This document shows, one piece after another, positions 41,530 through 50,500 of a stretch of DNA of 64,000 nt. The first letter of the stretch is position 1; every line of letters begins with the position of its first letter. Source of the DNA: JAEUMY01 sp033764435 (lineage in GTDB: Bacteria > Pseudomonadota > Gammaproteobacteria > Burkholderiales > Usitatibacteraceae); the NCBI GenBank assembly GCA_033764435.1, contig JANRIX010000033.1, positions 62,001 to 126,000 on the forward strand. Direction: 5' to 3'. Position numbers and translations under genes: made by a program. Below the pieces are notes generated by a model that did not search any database, was not told where the DNA came from, and saw only the letters and a list, made by a program, of their open reading frames with translations.

Positions 41530-43782
41530 TCAGACCTCGATCGGGTCCACGTCGAGCGCCCAGCGCACATGACGCGGCAGCTCCGCCGCCAGCGCGACCC
41601 GCCATGGCGTGATGAGACGCTGCAGCGCCACGCGCGACGGGCTTTGCACGAGCACCTGGGCGCGCTCCCAGCCGCCCTTCTTTGCCAGCGCCGCGGGCAG
41701 GGCATCGTGGAGCGTGACCTCGTTGTTGCTGCCAGCATGCGAGCGCGCCAGCGCTGCGGCTGCGCGAGCATGCTTCATGGCTTCACCGGGCTTGCGGCTT
41801 TCCACGCGCAACAGGACCAGCGACCCATGCGGCGGCAGTCCGGCGATGCGGCGTTCCAGATCCTGCAGCTTGGCGAAGCCGGGATAGTCCTGGGTGCGCA
41901 CCGCCGCGTAGAGCGGATGGCTGGGAAACTGGGTCTGGATCAGCACCTCGCCCGGCAGCCCGGCGCGGCCCGCACGGCCGGCCACCTGCACCAGCTGAGC
42001 GAAAAGACGCTCCGGCGCCCTGAAGTCGGCGGAGAACATCGCGTCATCCGCGTTCAATACGCCGACCAGCGTGAGATTGGGAAAGTCGTGGCCCTTGGAC
42101 AGCATCTGCGTGCCGACCAGGATGTCGACCTCACCCGCCGTCGCCGCAGCGAATATTCGCGTGGCCACACCCTTGGCCCGGGCGGCGTCGCGGTCCAGCC
42201 GAGCGATACGGGCGTCGGGGAAGAGGGTGGTCAGCGTTTCCTCGACCCGCTGCGTGCCGCGGCCGACGGGCGCCAGCTCGACCGAGCCGCACTCTCCGCA
42301 ATGCGTGGGCACCGGCCGGGTCTCGCCGCAGTGGTGGCAATGCAGGCGCCCCGGCCGATCCGGCGAGCGCCCGCGATGGAACACCATGCGTGCCGAGCAA
42401 TGGCCGCATTCCGGCATCCACGCGCATTGTCCGCACACCAGTGCCGGCGCAAACCCGCGACGGTTGATGAACACCAGCGATTGCTCGCGCCGTGCCAGAC
42501 GCTGCTTCAGCGCGGCGATGAGGGACGTGCCCAATCCTTCCTCGAGATGCTCGCGCCCGGTGTCGACCAGTCGTACTTCCGGCAGACGCGAGCCGGGCAC
42601 CGCGCGGTCGGGCAGCGTGATCAGTTCATAGCGGCTTGCGCTCTCGCCGTCTGCCTGGGCATTGCGCCAACTCTCCAATGACGGTGTGGCCGAGCCCAGC
42701 ACGACCGGGCACTGCACCAGCGAGCCGCGATAGACGGCGGCATCGCGCGCCGAATAGCGCAACCCGTCCTGCTGTTTGAATGAGGCGTCGTGTTCCTCGT
42801 CGACGATGATGAGTCCCAGCGCGGGCATGGGGGTGGTCACCGCGAGCCGCGTGCCCAGCACGATGCGTGCGTGACCGGCCTGCGCGGCCAGCCAATCCTT
42901 CAACCGCTCGCGCGACGCGGCGTGGCTATGCAGCACGGCCATGGGCACGTCGGGAAAGCGGGTGCGAAATCGCGCGGCGAGCTGCGGGGTGAGATGCACT
43001 TCCGGCACGAGGATGAGCGCCTGCCTGCCGCGGGCGAGGCAGGCTGCCACGGCCTGCAGATACACCTCGCTCTTGCCGCTGCCGGTGATGCCGAACAAAA
43101 GGAAAGTCTGGAAGCGATCCAGGCTGTTGGCGATGCGGTCCACGGCGGCCTGCTGGGCGGGATTCAAGGCCAGCGCGGAACTCGGCGGCGGGTGGGCGCG
43201 TGATGCGCCATCGGGCGCCACCACATCCAGCTTCACCAATGCCTTCTGGGTCAGGGCCTTCAATGCCGCCGCCGCACCGGGAATGGCGGCGACCAGCGCC
43301 GCGCGCGTCTCGGGACGAACCTGCAGCGCCTCCAGGACGCGCCGCTGCGCCACTGATCGTGCGGGCAACGTGGCCGGATCAAGGGCTGCACCGGCCGGGG
43401 TCAGCACCACGTGTCGCACGATCAGCGCGGCGACGGCCTCTGCCGCCTTCTCGTTGCGCAGCGCCGGCGGCAGGCAGCTCATCAGCACCTGGCCCAGTGG
43501 ATGCTGGTAGTACGTGGAGAGGAAGCGCATCAGCGCCAGATCCTGCGTCGAGGCGGCCGGCACATCGCGCAGGATGCGCTCCACCGGTTTCAGCTGCGCC
43601 GGATCGATGTCGCTGGCGCCGGAAACGGCGAGGATCACGCCGGTGGTCTTGCGCTTGCCGAAGGGCACCACCGCCAGCCGGCCGACGTCATGCGGCGTTG
43701 CATCCGGGGCAATGAAGTCAAAGCGCTGATCCAGCGGCACATCGAGCGCAACTTGAACGAAGGGCACGATTCGGGAGGTCAC
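41530..43782 (-). CDS. priA: Primosomal replication protein N' (helicase PriA)
   Basis: Restarts collapsed replication forks. The 750 residues contain Walker A LFGITGSGKSEVYLQ, the helicase box VDEEHDASFKQQDGLRY, eight or more zinc-binding cysteines (CGQCAWMPECGHC, CHHC, CGEC) and GTQMLSKGHDFPNLTLVGVLNAD. I start at GTG 43782, giving the family's VPFVQVALDVPLDQRFDF. A palindrome copy at 42149-42160 reads Thr-Arg-Ile-Phe-Ala. A perfect DnaA box lies about 100 bp upstream. Confidence 0.95.
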   Translation of the reverse strand: MTSRIVPFVQVALDVPLDQRFDFIAPDATPHDVGRLAVVPFGKRKTTGVILAVSGASDIDPAQLKPVERILRDVPAASTQDLALMRFLSTYYQHPLGQVLMSCLPPALRNEKAAEAVAALIVRHVVLTPAGAALDPATLPARSVAQRRVLEALQVRPETRAALVAAIPGAAAALKALTQKALVKLDVVAPDGASRAHPPPSSALALNPAQQAAVDRIANSLDRFQTFLLFGITGSGKSEVYLQAVAACLARGRQALILVPEVHLTPQLAARFRTRFPDVPMAVLHSHAASRERLKDWLAAQAGHARIVLGTRLAVTTPMPALGLIIVDEEHDASFKQQDGLRYSARDAAVYRGSLVQCPVVLGSATPSLESWRNAQADGESASRYELITLPDRAVPGSRLPEVRLVDTGREHLEEGLGTSLIAALKQRLARREQSLVFINRRGFAPALVCGQCAWMPECGHCSARMVFHRGRSPDRPGRLHCHHCGETRPVPTHCGECGSVELAPVGRGTQRVEETLTTLFPDARIARLDRDAARAKGVATRIFAAATAGEVDILVGTQMLSKGHDFPNLTLVGVLNADDAMFSADFRAPERLFAQLVQVAGRAGRAGLPGEVLIQTQFPSHPLYAAVRTQDYPGFAKLQDLERRIAGLPPHGSLVLLRVESRKPGEAMKHARAAAALARSHAGSNNEVTLHDALPAALAKKGGWERAQVLVQSPSRVALQRLITPWRVALAAELPRHVRWALDVDPIEV
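42149..42160. repeat. Iterated palindrome, copy 20 (inside priA)
   Basis: Exact copy, read on minus as Arg-Ile-Phe-Ala shortly before GEVDILVGTQML. Confidence 0.95.
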
Positions 43783-44122
43783 GCGGCACTCCGGCGGAGG
43801 AACAGCGCGGGCGTCAGCCTGCGGAACGAGCAGTCGCGCCAGATGGCCCGTCGGGCAACGGAACACAAGCGGGCGGGCTGTGGATAACTTTGTGCATAGA
43901 AGGGACCACAGGTGCTGGCAAGCAGAGATTTCCCCGGCGTCCCAGAGCCAATGGTGCGCTGGCGGGCAATAAATTGATTAACAATCAATGCGTTGCAGCG
44001 TGTTGCTGCAAGACTTCGTGAATCTGTTGCAGTAACTTGGAAATCACAGTTCCTGTGAATAAGCAAGCCGATTTTTTCGCGTTTTTTGACGGAAACAGGC
44101 TTGACAGCGCCTTCCGGGCTGA
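43783..44122. promoter_or_regulatory. hemE-priA intergenic region with DnaA box and inverted repeats
   Basis: 340 bp without a gene. A perfect DnaA box (TGTGGATAA on plus, 43879-43887) lies upstream of priA. Further in are the inverted repeat TTGATTAACAATCAA (near 43974-43988), a TTGCAGC/GCTGCAA pair, and TCACAG/CTGTGA at 44044-44058. No clear promoter hexamers could be assigned. The lower GC than its surroundings fits a regulatory region. Confidence 0.5.
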
Positions 44123-45187
44123 TCAACGCCGGGTGCTGCGATGCACAAAATCGACCAGCGTCTTCACGTTGGCGGGGTCGGTGAACTGGGAAATGCCATG
44201 GCCCAGGTTGAAGATATGGCCATCGCGCTGGCCATCCCCGGCGAAGCTGGCCAGCACCTTGCCGGCTTCCGCCTCCACCCGTTCGGGCGTGCCGAACAGC
44301 ACGGACGGATCCAGGTTGCCCTGCAACGCGACCTGCTGGCCCACGCGCCGCTTGGCCTCGCCGATGTCGAGGGTCCAGTCGGTGCCCAGCGCATCGGCGC
44401 CGCAGCCGGCCATTTTCTCTAGCCACAGTCCGCCCCCCTTGGTGAAGAAGATCCGGGGTACGACGCGGCCTTCATTCTCGCGTTTCAGGCCTGCGAATAT
44501 TCGCGTGACGTAGGCCAGCGAGAATTCCTCGTAAGCCGAAGCGGAGAGCGAGCCGCCCCAGGTGTCGAACACCATCACGGCCTGCGCGCCGGCGTCGATC
44601 TGCGCGTTGAGATAGGCGATGACCGCCTGCGTGTTCTTTTCCAGAATGTGGTGCAAGAGCGCAGGCTGTTGGTACATCAGCGTCTTCACGCGGCGGAAGT
44701 CGTCGCTGCCACCGCCTTCGATCATGTAGCAGGCCAGCGTGTACGGGCTGCCGGAAAAGCCGATCAGCGGCACCTTGCCGTTGATGCCCTTGCGGGTCAG
44801 CGTGATGGCGTCAAAGACATACTTGAGGTCATTCATGTCCGCGTCGGGCAGCGCCTTGATGGCGGCTTCCGTCTGCAGGGGGCGCTCGAACTTGGGGCCT
44901 TCGCCTTCGGCGAAGTACAAGCCCAGCCCCATCGCGTCCGGCACGGTGAGGATGTCGGAGAAGATGATGGATGCGTCGAGATCGAAGCGGTCCAGCGGCT
45001 GCAGCGTCACTTCGCAGGCGTACTCGGGCGTTTTGGCGAGGCCGAGAAAACTGCCGGCCTTCTTGCGCGTCGCGTTGTATTCCGGCAGATAGCGACCGGC
45101 CTGGCGCATGATCCAGATGGGCGTGTACTCGGTGGGCTGGCGCAGGCAGGCGCGGAGGAAGGTGTCGTTCTGGAGTGGCGCGGTCAC
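44123..45187 (-). CDS. hemE: Uroporphyrinogen decarboxylase
   Basis: Converts uroporphyrinogen III to coproporphyrinogen III in haem synthesis. The 354 residues (starting at GTG 45187) begin TAPLQNDTFLRACLRQPTEYTPIWIMRQAGRYLPEY, the family signature, and later show SDILTVPDAMGLGL, GFSGSPYTLACYMIEGGGS, VMVFDTWGGSL and NLGHGISQFTDPANVKTLVDFVH. The start overlaps the stop of the upstream hydrolase (GTGA). A palindrome copy at 44493-44504 reads Thr-Arg-Ile-Phe-Ala. Confidence 0.97.
   Translation of the reverse strand: MTAPLQNDTFLRACLRQPTEYTPIWIMRQAGRYLPEYNATRKKAGSFLGLAKTPEYACEVTLQPLDRFDLDASIIFSDILTVPDAMGLGLYFAEGEGPKFERPLQTEAAIKALPDADMNDLKYVFDAITLTRKGINGKVPLIGFSGSPYTLACYMIEGGGSDDFRRVKTLMYQQPALLHHILEKNTQAVIAYLNAQIDAGAQAVMVFDTWGGSLSASAYEEFSLAYVTRIFAGLKRENEGRVVPRIFFTKGGGLWLEKMAGCGADALGTDWTLDIGEAKRRVGQQVALQGNLDPSVLFGTPERVEAEAGKVLASFAGDGQRDGHIFNLGHGISQFTDPANVKTLVDFVHRSTRR
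44493..44504. repeat. Iterated palindrome, copy 21 (inside hemE)
   Basis: Exact copy, read on minus as Arg-Ile-Phe-Ala. Confidence 0.95.
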
Positions 45188-45990
45188 GGGGCGGGCGAGG
45201 ATGATTTCAGGAAAGCGGCAATGGTATCCCAATAGCCCGCAGTCTCCGGAATGTCATTGTGATCCGCCGTGGCGAAGCGCTTTATCTGTACCGGGCCGCC
45301 CCATGCCTTGGCTAGTGCCTCGTGCTGATTCGGACGCATGATCTGGTCGCGGTCCGCCACCAGCACCAGCACGGGAGCCTTTACCTGTGGCGCACGCATG
45401 ACCGAATCGAAAGGATGCTGCAGAAGCCAGCTCGTGGGCAGATAGGGATACGCGTTTCCTGCGATGGCGCGCAGGCTGTCGAACGGCGTGGTCAGAATGA
45501 CCTTGTCCACCGGGCGGGCGGCAGCAACGGCCACAGCCACCGCAGAGCCCAGACTGCGGCCGTGAATGCTGATGCGGTCATTGCGAATATTCGTAAGGGC
45601 TTTTGCCTGATCGAAGACGGACAGCGCATCGGCCACCAGCCCTGCTTCCGATACATCGCCTGGGTGTCCGCCGTAGCCGCGATAGTTCACCAAGAGCAAT
45701 GCGTGGGCTCCAGCACGGTCTGCATTGAGCGCTGTCCAGGATACTTCCTCTGCATTGCCGCCGAAGTAGATGAGGAGCGGTGCCATGCCGGTGGACGGGC
45801 GCACCAGCCAGGCAGTCAGGGCGAGTTGATCGTGGCTCTTGAACTGCAATGTCTCCACCACCCAGCCTGTCGGCGCCTGTGGCTTCCCGGCCGTTTGCGG
45901 CGCGGGAAAGATCAGGCTCCCCTGCTTGAAATAAAGCAGAAGGCACAGACCGGCATAGGACGCCACGATGATGAAGAGAATGCTCTTCAT
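45184..45990 (-). CDS. Membrane-anchored alpha/beta hydrolase
   Basis: 268 residues. An N-terminal hydrophobic helix (SILFIIVASYAGLCLLLYF) anchors an alpha/beta-hydrolase domain with LLVNYRGYGGHPG, the nucleophile elbow HGRSLGSA (S146), VLVLVADRDQIM for the acid and ATADHNDIP for the histidine. It resembles the YfhR/BEM46 group, whose substrates are not established. A near-exact palindrome at 45583-45594 reads Thr-Asn-Ile-Arg six residues before the elbow region. It lies between gltD and hemE in the same orientation. Confidence 0.88.
   Translation of the reverse strand: MKSILFIIVASYAGLCLLLYFKQGSLIFPAPQTAGKPQAPTGWVVETLQFKSHDQLALTAWLVRPSTGMAPLLIYFGGNAEEVSWTALNADRAGAHALLLVNYRGYGGHPGDVSEAGLVADALSVFDQAKALTNIRNDRISIHGRSLGSAVAVAVAAARPVDKVILTTPFDSLRAIAGNAYPYLPTSWLLQHPFDSVMRAPQVKAPVLVLVADRDQIMRPNQHEALAKAWGGPVQIKRFATADHNDIPETAGYWDTIAAFLKSSSPAP
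45583..45594. repeat. Iterated palindrome, one-mismatch copy (inside the hydrolase gene)
   Basis: GCGAATATTCGT on plus; read on minus as Thr-Asn-Ile-Arg. Confidence 0.8.
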
Positions 45991-46004
45991 CAGGCGTTTG
46001 GCAG

Positions 46005-47435
46005 TCAGCGCGGCAACTCCGATGACCCCATCAGGAACTCATCCACGGCGCGCGCGCACTGCCGGCCTTCGCGAATCGCCCACACCACCAGCGACTGCCC
46101 GCGGCGCATGTCGCCGGCGCTGAACACTTTCGGCACAGACGTCTGATAGCTTGCGCCGCCCTCGGTCGCGGCCTTCACGTTGCCGCGGCCATCCTTCTCA
46201 ACACCGAACTGTTCGAGCAGCCCCGTTTGCACCGGGCCGGTGAAACCCATGGCGAGCAGGACCAGATCGGCCTTCATCTCGAACTCGCTGCCCGGCACTT
46301 CCTGCATGCGGCCGTCCTTCCATTCGACGCGTGCCGCCTTCAGCTTCTCGACCTTGCCGTTTTTCCCGACGAACGCCTTGGTGGCCACCGACCAGTCGCG
46401 CTGGCAGCCCTCCTCATGTGAGGACGAGGTGCGCAGCTTCACCGGCCAGTAGGGCCAGACCATGGGCTTGTTCTCCTGTTCGGGCGGCTGGGGCAGAAGC
46501 TCGAATTGCGTGACCGATGCCGCGCCGTGACGATTGGAGGTGCCGACACAGTCGGAGCCGGTGTCGCCGCCGCCGATGACCACCACGTGCTTGCCGGTGG
46601 CCATGATCTGGTTCCCAACCTTGTCGCCTGCCACGACCTTGTTCTGCTGCGGCAGGAACTCCATTGCATAGTGCACGCCATCCAGCTCGCGGCCCGGGAC
46701 CGGCAGGTCGCGCGGCTGCTCCGCGCCGCCGGCGAGGATCACCGCATCGAAGTCGGCCAGGATGGCGGATGCAGGCGTGTCCACGCCGATATGCTGGCCG
46801 GTGCGAAACTGCACGCCTTCTGCACGCATCTGGTCCAAGCGGCGGTCGATGTGCGACTTCTCCATCTTGAAATCAGGAATGCCGTAGCGCAGCAGTCCAC
46901 CGATGCGGTCGCTCTTCTCGAACAGAATTGCATCATGTCCGGCGCGCGCCAGCTGCTGCGCGGCGGCGAGGCCGGCGGGGCCGGAACCGATAATCGCGAC
47001 TCGCTTGCCGGTCTTCCGCTTGGGCGGCTGCGGCACGATCCAGCCTTGCTCCCAGCCCTTGTCGATGATGGCGTGCTCGATGGACTTGATGCCCACGGCG
47101 TCATTGTTGATGTTCAGTGTGCACGCGGCTTCGCACGGCGCGGGGCAGACGCGGCCGGTGAACTCGGGGAAGTTGTTGGTGGAGTGCAGGACATCCAGCG
47201 CCTCCTTCCAGTTCTGCCGATACACCAGGTCATTCCAGTCGGGAATGATGTTGTTGACCGGGCAGCCCGACATGCAGAACGGAATGCCGCAATCCATGCA
47301 GCGGGCCCCTTGCTGCTTAGCCTCGTCATCGGTGAGGTGCAGCACGAACTCCTTGTAGTTCTTCAGCCTTTCCGCCGGCGGCACGCTGGCCTCGGCCAGA
47401 CGCTGGTACTCGATGAATCCTGTGGGCTTGCCCAT
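46005..47435 (-). CDS. gltD: Glutamate synthase (NADPH) small subunit
   Basis: Passes electrons from NADPH through FAD and Fe-S clusters to GltB. The 476 residues start MGKPTGFIEYQRL, then carry the cysteine cluster CMDCGIPFCMSGCPVNN and CPAPCEAACTLN, the FAD fold VAIIGSGPAGLAAAQQLARAG and the NADPH fold VVVIGGGDTGSDCVGTSNRHGA. It follows gltB with an 82-bp gap that holds two degenerate palindromes. Confidence 0.96.
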   Translation of the reverse strand: MGKPTGFIEYQRLAEASVPPAERLKNYKEFVLHLTDDEAKQQGARCMDCGIPFCMSGCPVNNIIPDWNDLVYRQNWKEALDVLHSTNNFPEFTGRVCPAPCEAACTLNINNDAVGIKSIEHAIIDKGWEQGWIVPQPPKRKTGKRVAIIGSGPAGLAAAQQLARAGHDAILFEKSDRIGGLLRYGIPDFKMEKSHIDRRLDQMRAEGVQFRTGQHIGVDTPASAILADFDAVILAGGAEQPRDLPVPGRELDGVHYAMEFLPQQNKVVAGDKVGNQIMATGKHVVVIGGGDTGSDCVGTSNRHGAASVTQFELLPQPPEQENKPMVWPYWPVKLRTSSSHEEGCQRDWSVATKAFVGKNGKVEKLKAARVEWKDGRMQEVPGSEFEMKADLVLLAMGFTGPVQTGLLEQFGVEKDGRGNVKAATEGGASYQTSVPKVFSAGDMRRGQSLVVWAIREGRQCARAVDEFLMGSSELPR

Positions 47436-47478
47436 TGCTTGCTCCGAATGCGTTTGATTGAAAGCGTGCTGTTCCTTC

Positions 47479-47505
47479 GCGAATGCTCGCAGTACGAATA
47501 TTCGC
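47479..47505. repeat. Two adjacent degenerate palindrome copies between gltB and gltD
   Basis: GCGAATGCTCGC (47479-47490, two mismatches) and ACGAATATTCGC (47494-47505, one mismatch) lie 3 bp apart. This is the only place where two copies adjoin. Confidence 0.7.
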
Positions 47506-47517
47506 GAGGGGCTACGG

Positions 47518-50500
47518 CTAGGCCGCTTTCTGTTTCTTGGGTTTGGCCTTCTCTTCTTCGGCGCGCTTCGCGGCCATTTCGGCCAGCGCGCGGCGATATT
47601 CGATCGGCATCACCTTCACGAACTTGCGTGACCACAGCACCCAGTTGTCGAGGATGGTGCGGGCGCGCTCGCTGCCGGTGTGGGTGGCGTGGGCTTCAAT
47701 GAGACGCTTCAGGAGCACCTCGTCCTCGACACCCAGGTGTTTCACATCCACCTTGCCATGTGAGGAGAGTCCGCCTTTCTCGGTGACGTCCAGCGCGGCG
47801 TCCTCTTCGGGCAGCGGCTCCAGCTCCACCATGGCGAGGTTGCAGCGCTTCTCGAAGGAGTTGTCCTCATCCAGCACATAGGCCACACCACCGGACATGC
47901 CGGCCGCGAAGTTGCGCCCTGTCTGGCCCAGCACGACCACCGTGCCGCCGGTCATGTATTCGCAACCGTGGTCGCCCACACCTTCCACCACCGCGGTTGC
48001 GCCGGAATTGCGCACGCAGAAGCGCTCGCCACCCACGCCACGGAAGAACGCCTCGCCCGCAATCGCACCGTACATGACGGTGTTGCCGATGATGATGTTC
48101 TCGAGCGGGTCGCCGCGGAACGCAGGATCGGGCTTGACAATGATGCGTCCGCCGGAAAGACCTTTGCCCACATAGTCATTGGCTTGGCCAGTGAGCTCCA
48201 TCGTGACGCCCTTGGCGAGGAAGGCGCCGAAGCTCTGGCCGGCTGTACCGGAAAGCTTGATGTGGATGGTGTCGTCGGGCAGCCCCGCATGACCATACAG
48301 GCGAGCCACTTCGCCGGACAGCATCGCGCCGACCGTGCGGTTCACGTTGCGAATATTCGCCGTGATGGACACTTTCTTCTTGTCCTTCAGCGCGGGTTCG
48401 GCTTCCTTGATGAGTTGATGGTCCAGCGCGCCGGCGAGACCGTGATCCTGCGTTTCGCTGTGGAACCGGGCGACGTCAGCGGGCATGTCGGGACGATGGA
48501 AGATCCGGCTGAAATCCAGCCCCTTGGCTTTCCAGTGGTCGATGCCCTTCCGGGTGTCGAGCAGGTCGACCCGGCCGATGAGGTCGTTGAAACGCGCGAT
48601 GCCCATGCTGGCCATCAGCTCGCGCACTTCCTCGGCGACGAAGAAGAAATAGTTCACGACATGCTCGGGCTGGCCGGAGAATTTCTTGCGCAGTTCCGGG
48701 TCCTGGGTCGCCACACCCACCGGGCAGGTGTTGAGATGGCATTTGCGCATCATGATGCAGCCCTCGACCACCAGCGGTGCGGTGGCGAAGCCGAATTCAT
48801 CCGCGCCCAGCAGCGCGCCGATCAACACGTCGCGGCCGGTCTTCATCTGGCCGTCGGCCTGCACGGCGATGCGGCCACGCAGGCGGTTCAGCACCAGTGT
48901 CTGCTGGGTTTCGGCGAGGCCGAGTTCCCACGGGGTGCCGGCATGCTTGATGGAGGACACAGGCGATGCGCCGGTGCCGCCGTCGTGACCGGAAATGGTG
49001 ACGTGATCGGCCTTGGCCTTGGCGACACCTGCCGCCACCGTGCCCACGCCGACTTCGCTCACCAGCTTCACGCTGATGGAGGCGCGCGAGTTGGCGTTCT
49101 TGAGATCGTGAATGAGCTGCGCCAGATCCTCGATGGAATAGATATCGTGGTGCGGCGGCGGGGAAATGAGACCGACACCGGGCACTGACACGCGGAGCTT
49201 CGCGATGTACTCGGACACCTTGTGGCCGGGCAGCTGGCCGCCTTCGCCGGGCTTCGCACCCTGGGCCATCTTGATCTGGATCTGATCGGCACTGTTGAGG
49301 TATTCCGCCGTTACGCCGAAGCGGCCTGACGCCACCTGCTTGATCCGTGAGCGGAGCGAGTCGCCCTTCTTCAGCGGCACGTCCACCATCACCACGTCGC
49401 CCAATCGCGATTTGAGCGATTCGCCATCCTTGATGTCCGGGCCGGTGTAGCGCAGCGGGTCTTCGCCGCCTTCGCCGGTATTGGACTTTCCGCCGATGCG
49501 ATTCATGGCGATGGCCAGCACGCTGTGGGCCTCGGTCGAGATGGAGCCCAGCGACATGGCGCCGGTGGCGAAGCGTTTCACGATCTCACGCGCTGGCTCC
49601 ACTTCGTCGACAGAAATGGGCGGGCCGGCCGGCTTGATTTCGAAGAGGCCGCGGAACGTGAGATGCCGCTTCGACTGATCATTGATGAGCTTGGCGTATT
49701 CCTTGTACGTCGCGAAACTGTTGGCGCGTGTGGCGTGCTGCAGCTTGGCGATGGAGTCCGGCGTCCACATGTGGTCTTCGCCGCGGATGCGGTAGGCATA
49801 CTCGCCACCCGCATCAAGCTGGGTGCGCAGCACCGGGTCGTCGCTGAACGCGAGGCGGTGCAGGCGCATTGCTTCCTCGGCGATCTCGAAGAGGCCGATG
49901 CCTTCCACGTTGGTGGGCGTGCCAGTGAAGTATTGCTTCACGAATGCGCTGGAGAGTCCCACCGCTTCAAAGATCTGCGCCCCTACATACGACTGGTAGG
50001 TGGAGATGCCCATCTTGGACATCACCTTCAGCAAACCCTTTGACACGGCCTTGATGAAGCGCTTCTGCGCATCCTTGGGCGAGACATCGGGCGCGTAGTC
50101 CTTGAGATGGGCCAGCGTTTCCAGTGCGAGGTACGGATGCACGGCCGCTGCGCCATAGCCGGACAGCAGGGCGAAGTGATGCACCTCGCGCGCAGAACCA
50201 GTTTCTACGATGAGGCCGGTGCTGGTGCGCAAACCCTTCCGCACCAGATGTTGATGCACCGCGCCCAGCGCCAGCAGCGCGGGAATGGGCACATGTTCGG
50301 CATCCACCTTGCGGTCGGAAATGATGAGGATGTTGTAGCCCAGACGAATGGCGTCCACGGCATGCGCGCACAGGCTGGCCACGGCCGCCTCCATGCCCTC
50401 TGCCCCCCACGCGGCTGGATAGGTAATGTCCAACTCCTTGGAGCGAAAATGCCCGCCGGTGAAAAGCTCGGCGTGGCGGATCTTCTCCATGTCCTCGGTG

